Assembly (NCBI GenBank): GCA_022843445.1
Contig: JALHNS010000016.1
Location: forward strand, 1 to 38,904
Direction: 5' to 3'
Length of the DNA stretch: 38,904 nucleotides
From: Gemmata sp.
GTDB lineage: Bacteria > Planctomycetota > Planctomycetia > Gemmatales > Gemmataceae
Shown one piece after another: positions 17,106 to 25,024 of the stretch. The notes beneath the pieces are model-generated. The model did no database searches and had not been told where the DNA came from. It worked only from the letters and a program-made list of their open reading frames with translations. The stretch's first letter is position 1. Every line of letters starts with the position of its first letter. Made by a program: the position numbers and the translations under genes.

Positions 17106-18116
17106 ATGCGCAAGCGCATCCGGTATTCGGTCGTCGTACTGATCGTGATCGGTGGCACGGTGTTCGCAACCGCACCGCGAGCCGCGCACTACCGCCACCA
17201 CTCGGCGCGCGTGAACGGAGCGGTCTTCAGTCCCGACGGGAGCCGGTTCGCGACGTGGGACCAGAACACACTTCGCATCTACGACACCGGTTCGACTCGG
17301 GATCGCGCCGCGCTGCCGCCAACCGCTTACCACTTCGACTTCAGTTGGGACGCCAAGTTGATCGTCTCAGGCTCGGAAGGGAAAGAGCTCGCGGTCCGTA
17401 GCGCAGACAACGGGAGCGAACTGTTTCGCTTGCCTCACTTCCCGGAGCGCGTCGCCGAAATCGCGTGTAACCGAAGCGGTACACTCGCTGTCGGGTGCTC
17501 TGATGGTATCGTTCACCTTTACGAATTCTCAACGGGCAAAAGTGCCGGTTCGATTCGCGCGGATGGCTCGGGGCTTAGGAGACTCGCGCTCAGCCCGGAC
17601 GGGCGGCAGTTGGTCAGCTGTGGGCAAGATGGGTTGTGCTTCTGGGACGTGGTGACGCGAACGCGCCGGCACGCACTCCCGGTGAATTTGTTTACATGGC
17701 GGCTAGCGTTCAGCCCTGATGGCTCGGTGCTGTGCGCGTTCGGTCCCGGCGGGTGTCGCCTGTACGACGTGGCGACCGCGGTCGAACTGCCGTGCGAGCG
17801 CCCGGACTGGTTCGAGGGTGGCGACTGGGCGAGCGCGCTCGCGTTCAACCCGGACGGGCGCACGCTGCTCGCCGCGAACGAGTCCGTTGCCGGTTTGTGG
17901 GACGTGCGCACCGGGGCGAACACGCACCGCTTCCCGAAGCGATCTGGCGAGATGTTCCTGCGGTTCAGTGACCGGTTTCTCTTGAGTTCAGACCTTCTAG
18001 ATACGAACCCGTGCCTCGAAGCGGGCACGATCACGGCGAAGGGCGATGTGATGATGTTGGCGACGCGCCGCAATGCGGTTGTGGTGTGGCGGCTCGCGTC
18101 CGTGGGCGTTCGGTAG
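17106..18116 (+). CDS. WD40-repeat protein with N-terminal membrane anchor
   Basis: A 336-residue protein. Residues 6-24 (RYSVVVLIVIGGTVFA) form a signal anchor or signal peptide after basic residues. Blade-like units follow: VNGAVFSPDGSRFATWD, SGLRRLALSPDGRQLVSCG...LCFWDV, AFSPDGSVLCAFG, LAFNPDGRTLLAANESVAGLWDV. These fit a seven-bladed propeller of normal size that would sit outside the cytoplasm as a binding scaffold. GGAGGG precedes the ATG by 6 bases. It follows sbcC by 31 bases and could be co-transcribed, but no functional link is evident. A 19-bp direct repeat follows shortly after the stop. Confidence 0.85.
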   Translation: MRKRIRYSVVVLIVIGGTVFATAPRAAHYRHHSARVNGAVFSPDGSRFATWDQNTLRIYDTGSTRDRAALPPTAYHFDFSWDAKLIVSGSEGKELAVRSADNGSELFRLPHFPERVAEIACNRSGTLAVGCSDGIVHLYEFSTGKSAGSIRADGSGLRRLALSPDGRQLVSCGQDGLCFWDVVTRTRRHALPVNLFTWRLAFSPDGSVLCAFGPGGCRLYDVATAVELPCERPDWFEGGDWASALAFNPDGRTLLAANESVAGLWDVRTGANTHRFPKRSGEMFLRFSDRFLLSSDLLDTNPCLEAGTITAKGDVMMLATRRNAVVVWRLASVGVR

Positions 18117-18121
18117 CGTGA

Positions 18122-18169
18122 CCCTCGCTCACGCGTCGGGCTACGAGAACCCCTCGCTCACGCGTCGGG
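18122..18169. repeat. Two 19-bp direct repeats between convergent genes
   Basis: CCCTCGCTCACGCGTCGGG occurs at 18122-18140 and again at 18151-18169, identical, with 10 bases between. It fills the 54-base gap between the stop codons of the WD40 gene and the convergent DUF6915-type gene. I recall this motif as dispersed in Gemmata genomes, but that should be checked. Confidence 0.8.
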
Positions 18170-18170
18170 T

Positions 18171-18518
18171 TCAGTCCACGATCTTCACGTTCAGCTTGCG
18201 CTGGCCGGCCATCCACGGTTGGCTCGGCATTTCTTTTAGCCAGTCGCTCAGGCTCGGGATGAAGCCCAAGTCTTCCAGAACGTGCTGCTCCGCGATGTCG
18301 CGCACGAACACCTGCTTGCCGTCCGAGTTCGTCAGGAACCGGCCGAACAGCTCTTCGATGATGTAGATGCCGAACGCACTGTGGAACACGCACCGGTGCG
18401 TGACCTCCGCGTGCGCGCTCTTCGTGCTGTCCATGCGCTCGTGAATCGCAATGTAATCCTCCGGCGTGCCGCCCCAGCGCTTCGCCGAAGATTGCGCGTG
18501 AACCCATGCCTTCGACAC
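18171..18518 (-). CDS. DUF6915-type protein
   Basis: A 115-residue protein. The pattern from AWVHAQSSAKRWGGTPEDYIAIH through HSAFGIYIIEELFG, TNSDGKQVFVRDIAEQHVLED and PSLSDWL to PWM matches what I recall of the DUF6915 family, whose function is unknown. Two His residues in the first motifs and the HRC/FH pair could bind metal, but this is a guess. It is the last gene of a three-gene minus operon, starting 3 bases after the stop of the preceding gene. The ATG at 18518 is the only good start. Confidence 0.78.
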   Translation of the reverse strand: MSKAWVHAQSSAKRWGGTPEDYIAIHERMDSTKSAHAEVTHRCVFHSAFGIYIIEELFGRFLTNSDGKQVFVRDIAEQHVLEDLGFIPSLSDWLKEMPSQPWMAGQRKLNVKIVD

Positions 18519-18521
18519 GGC

Positions 18522-18956
18522 TCAGCCCTCCAGAGTCGTTTCGCGCACCGTGTACCAGTTAAACTTCGTCAGCGCGTCCCAGATCGCGTCGCGCTGCGCG
18601 TCGGTCATGTCGAAGTAGTGCGCGTCCCACCACGCGGCCCAGTCGGTGTAGGCGGAGCCGTACATCTTGGTCGGCTTCGGGAGCGGCAGTTTCAGTTTCG
18701 TCAACAGTTTCTTCAGTGCCGTCTCTCCACCGTACGCGACGTAGCCGGCGTCCGCTTCGGCGAACGGGTTCAGCAGCTTGCGCAGCTCGGCGTTGCGCGC
18801 GTCGGCGTCGGCGCGGGCCGCGGCCTCGGTCGCGTACACGCGGTCGGGCGCGGTATGGGTCGTCGTCTCGCCGCGCACCTCGCGCACCACCACGTACACC
18901 TTCGCCTTGCCCGCCTTCTGCTTCGGCGCGGCATTTTTCTTCGCGGGGGAACTCAT
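18522..18956 (-). CDS. Uncharacterised protein, single copy of a repeat unit
   Basis: A 144-residue protein with a Lys/Ala-rich N-terminal tail (1-19). Residues 20-66 have a strand plus helix module with the pattern VYVVVREV...VYATEAAARADADARNAELR and LLNPF. Residues 101-140 have TDWAAWWDAHYFDMTDAQR, then IWDAL, and end FNWYTVRETTLEG. The same order is found in the gene just upstream (LNPF, WADWWKKHH, SDTQRAAVWEA, RFFAVREE), so the two are tandem paralogues. The start overlaps the upstream stop in an ATGA junction, implying coupled translation. No family is recognised. Confidence 0.82.
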   Translation of the reverse strand: MSSPAKKNAAPKQKAGKAKVYVVVREVRGETTTHTAPDRVYATEAAARADADARNAELRKLLNPFAEADAGYVAYGGETALKKLLTKLKLPLPKPTKMYGSAYTDWAAWWDAHYFDMTDAQRDAIWDALTKFNWYTVRETTLEG

Positions 18957-19702
18957 TCCACGCCCTCCAGTTCCACCTCGATCACCTCGAAGAACGGCAC
19001 CTGAGCCACGCTGTTGTACAGCCCTTCGTTCTTGCCGAGCTTTTCGTCCCGGGCGAGGCCGCGCTTGCGCCGCACGCGGTCTTGCATGTCGAACATCGCC
19101 ATGTCGTATTCTTCGTCTTCGTCCGGTTCGATCTCGTCACCGACGAAATCGCCCCACCGCCCGCGTTCCGCCGCGTTCAGTTCGGCGCACCGCTGTTCGG
19201 CGCGCTCGCGGGTGCGATACACGCTCAGCAGTTGTCCGCCGTCCGGGTCCGCGTCGTAGGTCTCGTCGTTGTACTCCCAGTTGATGCCCACCACCGCGTA
19301 GCCCACCGGGCGCACCGGTTCCTCGCGCACCGCGAAGAACCGCACCTTGTCGCACGCTTCCCACACCGCGGCGCGCTGCGTGTCGCTCAGTTTCTTGTGG
19401 TGCTTCTTCCACCAGTCGGCCCACGCCTGATTCGGGGGCGGCGGGTCTATGCCGCGATCGTTCAGCCAGTCGCGCAGCCGCGGTTCGTCCAAGTGGCTCC
19501 AGTACTGAACCGCGGGGCCGCACTCGAACGGGTTCAGCCCGTTGCGCCGCGCGGCCTCGCGCTTGGCACGTTCGGCGTCGGCCGCCTCGAACGTGTCGAA
19601 CGACGCGAGTGCCACTTCGCCCGGCGCGCGGCTCGGGCCGCGCTGCCAGTGTTCGGACCAGTTCAGGCGCTTCAGCACGAAGCGCGTTTTCGCGTCCGCC
19701 AT
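18953..19702 (-). CDS. Uncharacterised protein with two related units
   Basis: A 249-residue protein. Unit 1 (about 1-130) has a strand/helix module, NGLNPF at 54-59, DWL at 78-80, AWADWWKKHHKKL at 93-105, DTQRAAVWEACDKV at 107-120 and RFFAVREE at 121-128. Unit 2 (about 134-249) repeats the opening module (YAVVGINWEY, then VYRTRERAEQRCAELNAAER) and the closing strand (PFFEVIEVELEG) but has an acidic stretch (EPDEDEEYD) where the DWW part should be. This suggests an internal duplication with degeneration. It heads the operon with two small genes downstream. GGAG lies 8 bases before the ATG, and a candidate promoter is at 19742-19771. Cytoplasmic, function unknown. Confidence 0.82.
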   Translation of the reverse strand: MADAKTRFVLKRLNWSEHWQRGPSRAPGEVALASFDTFEAADAERAKREAARRNGLNPFECGPAVQYWSHLDEPRLRDWLNDRGIDPPPPNQAWADWWKKHHKKLSDTQRAAVWEACDKVRFFAVREEPVRPVGYAVVGINWEYNDETYDADPDGGQLLSVYRTRERAEQRCAELNAAERGRWGDFVGDEIEPDEDEEYDMAMFDMQDRVRRKRGLARDEKLGKNEGLYNSVAQVPFFEVIEVELEGVE

Positions 19703-19741
19703 GCGTCAGTCTCCACTTGCGGAGTTGGTTCGTTTGGGGGA

Positions 19742-19771
19742 ATTGTAAAGGCGCGAGTGCCCCGCGGTCGA
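19742..19771 (-). promoter_or_regulatory. Candidate promoter of the three-gene minus operon
   Basis: On the minus strand, TCGACC at 19771-19766 and TACAAT at 19747-19742 are 18 bases apart. The -10 matches at five of six positions. The start site would be near 19735, about 33 bases before the ATG at 19702. Confidence 0.35.
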
Positions 19772-19826
19772 TGTCGGAAAGACGGAACCGCGCCGCGCTC
19801 GCGCAGCGCTTCACACTGGTGAAGAC

Positions 19827-20768
19827 ATGCCCGATGCCGTGAAATGGGAGCCCACCGCGTGCCCGGTGTGTCGCTGCGCCGACGCCGGCGAGTTCCTGCG
19901 CGCGCCGGGCGACGACGGCAAAGAGTATCGGCTCGCCAAGTGCCGCGCCTGCGAACTCGTGTTCCTCGACCCGCGACCGACCGAAGACACCGTCGGCCTG
20001 CTGTACACCGAAGACTACCCGCAGTATCGCGGATCGAAGCTGAAGAACGGCCCGCTGCGCCGGCTGCGCGCGAAGCTGTTCGGGCACCGCGAGCGCAGCT
20101 TGGCCGACCGCATCCCGGTCGTGCCCGGCGGCGCGCTGCTCGATTACGGCTGCGGCGCGGGGCACTTCGTCGCGCAGATGCGCGACCGCGGCTGGAACGC
20201 GTTCGGCATGGACTTCAGCCCGCACGCGGTGCAGAGCGCGAAAGAGAGCTACGGCGTGCGCGCCGTGTGCGGCACGCTCCCGCACCCGGACGTGCCGCCG
20301 AACTCGCTCGACGCGCTCACGCTGCGAATGGTGCTCGAACACGTCCACGACCCCGCGGCGCTGCTGCGTCACGCGCTGGTGGCGCTGAAACCCGGCGGCG
20401 CGCTGTGCGTGGCGGTGCCGAACCTCGCGGCGTGGGGCTTCGGCGCGTTCGGGAAGGCGTGGTTCCCCTTGCGCTTGCCGTGGCACTTGTCCCACTTCAC
20501 GCCCGATACACTGGCCCGCACGGTGCGCGCGTCCGGGTTCGAGGTGGAGACGGTGGCGACGAAAGGTCACACGAACTGGACCGGCTACTCGGTGCGCCGG
20601 GCGCGCGAACTGAACCCGAAGTGGTGGACGCCGTTCGCCCGCGTGCGCCTCGTGCGCAGCGCGCTCTCGAAGTGGACCGAGCGCCGCGGGGCCGGTGACG
20701 AACTGTGCCTGCTGGCGCGAAAGCCGCTTCGCGCGGCACTGGAAGTGCCCATGCGCCGCGCGGCCTAA
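19827..20768 (+). CDS. SAM-dependent methyltransferase with N-terminal zinc ribbon
   Basis: A 313-residue class I methyltransferase. CPVC (Cys12, Cys15) and CRAC (Cys39, Cys42) make a zinc ribbon, followed by FLDPRPTEDTVGLLYTEDYPQY, a module often seen in methyltransferases of cell-surface sugar or lipid pathways. Motif I is LDYGCGAGHF at 105-114, the acidic ribose-binding position is in GMDFSPHAV at about 127-135, and LRMVLEHVHDPAALL then LKPGGALCVAVPN complete the Rossmann fold. WHLSHFTPDTL is a typical C-terminal motif of this type. The substrate is unknown. No partner genes are nearby. It ends 5 bases before a large palindrome. Confidence 0.9.
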   Translation: MPDAVKWEPTACPVCRCADAGEFLRAPGDDGKEYRLAKCRACELVFLDPRPTEDTVGLLYTEDYPQYRGSKLKNGPLRRLRAKLFGHRERSLADRIPVVPGGALLDYGCGAGHFVAQMRDRGWNAFGMDFSPHAVQSAKESYGVRAVCGTLPHPDVPPNSLDALTLRMVLEHVHDPAALLRHALVALKPGGALCVAVPNLAAWGFGAFGKAWFPLRLPWHLSHFTPDTLARTVRASGFEVETVATKGHTNWTGYSVRRARELNPKWWTPFARVRLVRSALSKWTERRGAGDELCLLARKPLRAALEVPMRRAA

Positions 20769-20773
20769 GCGTT

Positions 20774-20859
20774 CAACGAACGAGCCGGAAGCGTGAGCGA
20801 CGGTCTTCATTCTTCAGGTGAAGAGAAGACAGTCGCTCACGCTTCCGGCTCGTTCGTTG
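20774..20859. terminator. Perfect 28-bp inverted repeat between convergent genes
   Basis: Arms 20774-20801 and 20832-20859 are exactly complementary. The interior is also largely palindromic (GTCTTC at 20803 with GAAGAC at 20825; TCTTCA with TGAAGA at the tip), so nearly the whole 86 bases can form one hairpin. It separates the methyltransferase and the small basic gene, whose transcripts converge. A bidirectional terminator is the likely effect. The arm sequence may be a dispersed Gemmata repeat. Confidence 0.75.
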
Positions 20860-20869
20860 GGCGCGCCGT

Positions 20870-20980
20870 TTAGCGCACGCCGCCGCGATACTTCTTGCTG
20901 CTGCGCAGCTTGTGCTTGCGGGCCTTGCGGCGCTTCTTGGACGCGTTGCGGACGCTCTTCGGCTTGTGCTGAATGCCCAT
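20870..20980 (-). CDS. 36-residue highly basic protein, ribosomal-type
   Basis: Reading from the ATG at 20980 gives a 36-residue protein starting MGIQHKPKSVRN, with SKKRRKARKHKLR in the middle and ending KKYRGGVR. More than half of the residues are Lys, Arg or His. GAGG lies 6 bases before the ATG. Very small basic proteins of this kind are typical of ribosomes (compare bTHX, bS22/AURKAIP1-like and bL36), but the sequence does not fit any of these clearly. It lies 65 bases downstream of rimO on the same strand, which modifies ribosomal protein S12. The hairpin at 20774-20859 follows as terminator. Confidence 0.75.
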   Translation of the reverse strand: MGIQHKPKSVRNASKKRRKARKHKLRSSKKYRGGVR

Positions 20981-21045
20981 TCGAACCTCGGCGGGGTGTT
21001 TCGGAAAGCCAGTATTCTAGGTGCGGCACTCGCGCGCGGCACTAC

Positions 21046-22449
21046 TCACCACGGTTGCCCGATCGCTTTCGCGACGAGGTCGTAGCCGTCGGCGGCGGTG
21101 ACCTTCGCGCGCACGAAGTCGCCCGGTTGCAGGTTCTTCGCTTTCACGCGCACTTCGCAGTCGATCTCGGGTGCGTCGGCGGTGGTGCGCCCGCGGAAGT
21201 GGTTCGCGAACTCCGGGTCCGGGCCGTCGATTACCACCGCGTGCTCTTTGCCCACCTGCGCGTTCGCCCACCCGAACGCCACCTGCTGTTGCACTTCCAT
21301 GATCGCGGCCACGCGGGCCGCTTTCACGTCTTCGGGCAGGTGGCCGTCGAGCTTCTCCGCCGGCGTGCCGGGTTCGAGCGAGTACGGGAACACCCCCACG
21401 CGCTCGAACTTGAAGTCCCGCACGAACGCGCGCAGCTCCTCGAACTCGGCGTCCGTTTCGCCGGGGAAGCCGGTGATGAACGTGGTGCGGATCGCGAGGT
21501 CCGTCCACTTCGCCCGTAGCCGGTGCAGCAGGCTTTCCGTCGCGGCGCGGTCCACGCGGCGAATCATGCGCTTCAGCACGCGGTCGTTGATGTGCTGAAG
21601 CGGCATGTCCAGATACGGGATGATCTTCTTCGCGCCCGCGAACGTCTCGATGATCTCGTCCGAGATGTGTTCGGGGTAGGCGTACAACGTGCGAATCCAC
21701 TCGATGCCCGGCACCTTGTCGAGTTCGCGCAGCAGTTCCGCGAGCCGCGAGCGGCCGTACAGGTCGAAGCCGTAATACGTCGTGTCTTGGGCGACGATGA
21801 TGAGCTCGCGCACGCCGTCGGCCGCGAGTTCGTGCGCCTCGCGGATCACTTCCTCGATCGGCTTCGTGACGTGCTTGCCGCGCATCTTCGGGATCGCGCA
21901 GTAGGTGCAAAGCCGGTCGCAGCCCTCGCTGATTTTTAGGTACGCGAAGTGCCGCGGGGTGATGCGCAGCCGCGCGGTGTCTTCGAGCGCCCGCACCGGC
22001 GCGGGGCGGAACAAACTGCGCTGTTCGCTCTGCTGCGAAACGGCGCGATCGACCACTGCGGCGATGTCTTCGCGGCCGAAGACGCCCACGATCTGATCGA
22101 CTTCGGGCACCTGTTCGAGCAGTACCTCGCGCTGGCGCTCGGCCATGCACCCGGCGACGACGACCGCGCCGACCTTCCCGGCCTTCTTGAGCGCGAGCAT
22201 TTCGCGGATGACCGCGAGCGACTCTTGGCGCGCCGGTTCGATGAACCCGCAGGTGTTCACGACTACAACGTCCGCGCCGTCGGCGTCCGGTTGGAACGCG
22301 TAGCCGTCTTGCGCGAGTTTGCCGAGCATGCGCTCGCTATCGACGGTGTTCTTCGGGCAGCCGAGCGAAATGAACGCGTAGCTGCCTTTGCCCTCGGCGC
22401 TCGTCGCCGGTGCCGAAGGAGTGGTGAGCGGAAGCGACTTCACGGACAT
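21046..22449 (-). CDS. rimO: Ribosomal protein S12 methylthiotransferase RimO
   Basis: A 467-residue radical SAM enzyme that adds a methylthio group to the conserved Asp of ribosomal protein S12, using two [4Fe-4S] clusters. The N-terminal domain has Cys31 (LGCPKNTVDSE), Cys67 (NTCGFI) and Cys101 (GCMAER), which bind the auxiliary cluster. The radical SAM motif is CDRLCTYC (Cys177, Cys181, Cys184), followed by RGKH. DMPLQHIND and TTFITGFPGETD are also typical. The C-terminal 65 residues form a TRAM domain. The SLGCPKNTVDSE pattern fits RimO better than MiaB. The ATG at 22449 starts the protein; upstream in-frame sequence is non-coding and crosses a palindrome. Confidence 0.95.
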   Translation of the reverse strand: MSVKSLPLTTPSAPATSAEGKGSYAFISLGCPKNTVDSERMLGKLAQDGYAFQPDADGADVVVVNTCGFIEPARQESLAVIREMLALKKAGKVGAVVVAGCMAERQREVLLEQVPEVDQIVGVFGREDIAAVVDRAVSQQSEQRSLFRPAPVRALEDTARLRITPRHFAYLKISEGCDRLCTYCAIPKMRGKHVTKPIEEVIREAHELAADGVRELIIVAQDTTYYGFDLYGRSRLAELLRELDKVPGIEWIRTLYAYPEHISDEIIETFAGAKKIIPYLDMPLQHINDRVLKRMIRRVDRAATESLLHRLRAKWTDLAIRTTFITGFPGETDAEFEELRAFVRDFKFERVGVFPYSLEPGTPAEKLDGHLPEDVKAARVAAIMEVQQQVAFGWANAQVGKEHAVVIDGPDPEFANHFRGRTTADAPEIDCEVRVKAKNLQPGDFVRAKVTAADGYDLVAKAIGQPW

Positions 22450-22500
22450 GCGGGTGCGGCTCGTGGTGCGGCGAAGTTCAAATGGGCATTGTAGGTGAGG

Positions 22501-22585
22501 CGCGGTCGTAGGACAGGCTTCCAGCCTGTCCCGGTACGCGCGTTGGCAGCGCCGGGACAGGCTGGAAGCCTGTCCTACGACCGCG
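22501..22585. repeat. Perfect 34-bp inverted repeat with hairpin arms
   Basis: Arm 22501-22534 is exactly the reverse complement of 22552-22585; the loop is 17 bases. Each arm is itself a hairpin (GGACAGGCT with AGCCTGTCC around three bases), so a cruciform is possible. It shares GTAGGACRGGCTTC and GCCTGTCCCG with the element at 30464. Its right arm supplies the stop codon of the gene ending at 22575. No T-run follows. Confidence 0.85.
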
Positions 22586-23264
22586 CCAACAACGCGTCGC
22601 ACACCCAGCAACCGCGGGCGTGGTCGCGGGCGTCGCGGCAGTGCGCGAGTACCTGTTCGTTCTCGCACCCGGCTTCTTGGAGCGCGTCCGCGAGGATCGG
22701 CATCGCAGAAAAGTCGCGCGATTCGTACATGCTCTGCGCGAGGGCGACCGCGTCCGAGGTGCGCCACCCGGGGTCGAAGGAAACCGGCGCGAACGGGTTC
22801 CCGATGATGCAGCGGAGGAGTTCGCATTGCGCCGCGAACTCCGCGAGCAGTTCCGCCGGTTCTCTGCTGCCTGACGCGAACAGTGGTAGGTCAGCCGCAG
22901 CGTACGCAGCGGATTGCGCTACATCTCGCGCCATATCGCCGGGATTGCTGGGAAAACACGCCACTCGGCAAGCATCCAGTAGGTGGAGCAGATAGCCGAT
23001 GGAGTTCGCGTCGCGGCCAGCGGCGCTCGCACTCGCGTCGAGCGTGTGGAGCACGTGTTCGAGTGTGCCCGTCTTCAGTGCGCTGTCGGCGAACAGTTCC
23101 GCTGCCACCAGCGCTCGCTCCGCGATACCCGGCGCGAACTCGTTCAACGCCGACCGGCAGCAGGCGCACGAGAACAACCGCAACTTTCGCGCGCTGGCGC
23201 GCTCGCGAGCGAAGTTGATCATCTGCCATGGCCGCTCGGCGGTCAGCCACTCGCGTTCGGTCAT
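22575..23264 (-). CDS. Gemmata-type MTEREWL hypothetical protein
   Basis: A 229-residue cytoplasmic protein. The N-terminus MTEREWLTAERPWQMI followed by RKLRLFSCACCR (Cys33, Cys35, Cys36), the internal ELLRCIIGNPFAPVSFDPGW, and the ending ADALQEAGC...LAHCRD...HARGCWVCDALL are in the order I recall for a large planctomycete paralogue family of unknown function. The conserved Cys/His residues could bind a metal. GGTGGAG lies just before the ATG. The last codons and the stop lie in a perfect inverted repeat, so the extreme C-terminus (ARS) may not be ancestral. It diverges from the amidohydrolase gene. Confidence 0.83.
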   Translation of the reverse strand: MTEREWLTAERPWQMINFARERASARKLRLFSCACCRSALNEFAPGIAERALVAAELFADSALKTGTLEHVLHTLDASASAAGRDANSIGYLLHLLDACRVACFPSNPGDMARDVAQSAAYAAADLPLFASGSREPAELLAEFAAQCELLRCIIGNPFAPVSFDPGWRTSDAVALAQSMYESRDFSAMPILADALQEAGCENEQVLAHCRDARDHARGCWVCDALLARS

Positions 23265-23338
23265 GGCTCCACCATATCGCGCGGCGCTTCCCCTTCGCTA
23301 CGGTCGCGGGTATCGTTGGGGCAACTTCCCCTTCCCCC

Positions 23339-23342
23339 GAGG
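23339..23342 (+). promoter_or_regulatory. Ribosome binding site supporting a GTG start
   Basis: GAGG lies 5 bases before the GTG at 23348. The upstream ATG at 23228 would add 40 basic residues that overlap the divergent gene and hide the signal peptide. Confidence 0.5.
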
Positions 23343-23347
23343 CCGAC

Positions 23348-25012
23348 GTGAAACCGCTCCTCTCCTTCGCACTCGTGTACGCGCTCGCAGCAGTGCCCGT
23401 GCGCGGCGCGGAACCGGAATACGATCTGCTCGTCACCGGCGGGCGAATCCTCGACGGCACCGGGAACCCGTGGTTCTACGGCGATGTCGCCACCAAAGGC
23501 GAAAAGCTTGTCGCCGTGGGCCGCGTGCCGGCAGGGAAGGCCAAGCGCACCATCGACGCGAAGGGGTTGGTCGTCGCGCCCGGGTTCATCGACATTCACT
23601 CGCACTCGGACGATCTCATCCTCGAAGACGGCAAAGCGCAGAGCAAAATCCGGCAGGGCGTGACGACGGAAGTGCTCGGCGAAGGGCGCTCCGCCGCGCC
23701 GCTGAAGGGGCAACTCGGGGCGCGCAAGTTTCCCGCGCGCGGGAAGGTGTTCGAGTGGAGTACGCTCGAAGGCTACTTCGATGTGCTCGACAAAGAAGGC
23801 GCGAGCGTGAACGTCGCGAGCTACGTCGGCCTCGACAACGTGTGGGAGTGCGTGATGGGCAAGTCGCACGAGCGGCCCACACCGAAGCAAATTGCCGCGA
23901 TGAAGGAGTTGATCGAAGAGGCGATGAAGGACGGCGCGTTCGGGCTGTCGTCGCTGCTGATGATGCCGCCCGGGTCGCTCGCTACTACCGACGACCTCGT
24001 AGAACTGTGCGGCGCGGTGAAGAAGCACGGCGGCATCTTCTCGACGCACATTCGCAGCGAAGGGTTGGACGTGTTCGCGTCGGTGAAGCAGGCGATTGAA
24101 GTGGGCGAGCGCGCCGGCGTCCCGGTGGACATCATTCACCTGAAGATCGCTGACGAGAAACTGTGGGGCAAGATGAACGAAGTCGTGGCGCTGATCGAAG
24201 CCGCCCGCAAGCGCGGCGTGAACGTGCAGGCCAACGTGTACCCGTACACGCGCGGGAACAACAACCTCGCCAGCATCATTCCGCCGTGGGCGCACGAAGG
24301 CGGCACGGCCAAGATGCTCGAGCGCCTCAAAGACGCGAAGCAGCGCGAGCGCCTCAAGTTCGACATCTTGAAGGGCATTGAGGGCTGGTACAACCACTAC
24401 ACCGCGGTCGGCGGGGACTGGTCGCGGATGCTGGTGAGCGGGCGCGGCACTTACGAAGGGCTGACGATGGACCGCGTGATGGCCGCGAAACAGAAGGGGA
24501 AGGAGCCGAAGCCGGACCCGCTCGACATCCTCTTCGACATCTTGATTGAGCAAGGCGGGTCGGTGCCGACGGTGTTCGCGCACCACGACGAAAAGGACAT
24601 GCTCTTCGCGCTGAAGCAACCGTGGTGCTCGGTCGGCTCCGACGGTTCGGCCTACGCGACCGAAGGCCCGCTGAAGCGCGGCAACCCGCACCCGCGGAAC
24701 TTCGGCACCTTCCCCCGCGTACTCGGCCTGTACGCGCGCGACCGCGGCGCTCTCACCCTCGAAGACGCGGTGCGCAAAATGACCTCGCTGAACGCGGCCA
24801 AGATCGGCATCACCGATCGCGGCACGCTGCGCGCCGGCGCGTTCGCGGACGTAACCGTCTTCGACGCGGCGACGGTGATCGACAAGTCGACCTACGAAGC
24901 GCCGTTCGCGTACAACGCGGGCATCGAATACGTGATCGTGAACGGCAGCGTGGTGCTGGACCGCGGCACCCACACCGGGGCGCTGCCTGGGCGCGCGCTG
25001 CGCGCGAAGTAG
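23348..25012 (+). CDS. Secreted N-acyl-D-amino-acid deacylase-like amidohydrolase
   Basis: A 554-residue enzyme starting at GTG with a signal peptide (residues 1-21, cleavage after VRGA). It follows the D-aminoacylase order: LVTGGRILDGTGNPW, then APGFIDIHSHSD (metal-binding HxH at 84-86), VTTEV, FSTHIRSEG, DIIHLKI, FAHHDEKD and VGSDGSA (the active-site Asp), then the C-terminal small beta domain (AGAFADVTVFD). It should hydrolyse N-acyl D-amino acids or dipeptides outside the cytoplasm. The zinc-ligand Cys of classical D-aminoacylases in VTTEVxGNCG is absent: the sequence here is VTTEVLGEGRSAAP. Metal binding must therefore differ. A hairpin at 25025-25060 follows. Confidence 0.92.
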   Translation: MKPLLSFALVYALAAVPVRGAEPEYDLLVTGGRILDGTGNPWFYGDVATKGEKLVAVGRVPAGKAKRTIDAKGLVVAPGFIDIHSHSDDLILEDGKAQSKIRQGVTTEVLGEGRSAAPLKGQLGARKFPARGKVFEWSTLEGYFDVLDKEGASVNVASYVGLDNVWECVMGKSHERPTPKQIAAMKELIEEAMKDGAFGLSSLLMMPPGSLATTDDLVELCGAVKKHGGIFSTHIRSEGLDVFASVKQAIEVGERAGVPVDIIHLKIADEKLWGKMNEVVALIEAARKRGVNVQANVYPYTRGNNNLASIIPPWAHEGGTAKMLERLKDAKQRERLKFDILKGIEGWYNHYTAVGGDWSRMLVSGRGTYEGLTMDRVMAAKQKGKEPKPDPLDILFDILIEQGGSVPTVFAHHDEKDMLFALKQPWCSVGSDGSAYATEGPLKRGNPHPRNFGTFPRVLGLYARDRGALTLEDAVRKMTSLNAAKIGITDRGTLRAGAFADVTVFDAATVIDKSTYEAPFAYNAGIEYVIVNGSVVLDRGTHTGALPGRALRAK

Positions 25013-25024
25013 CCCGACGCTGTC

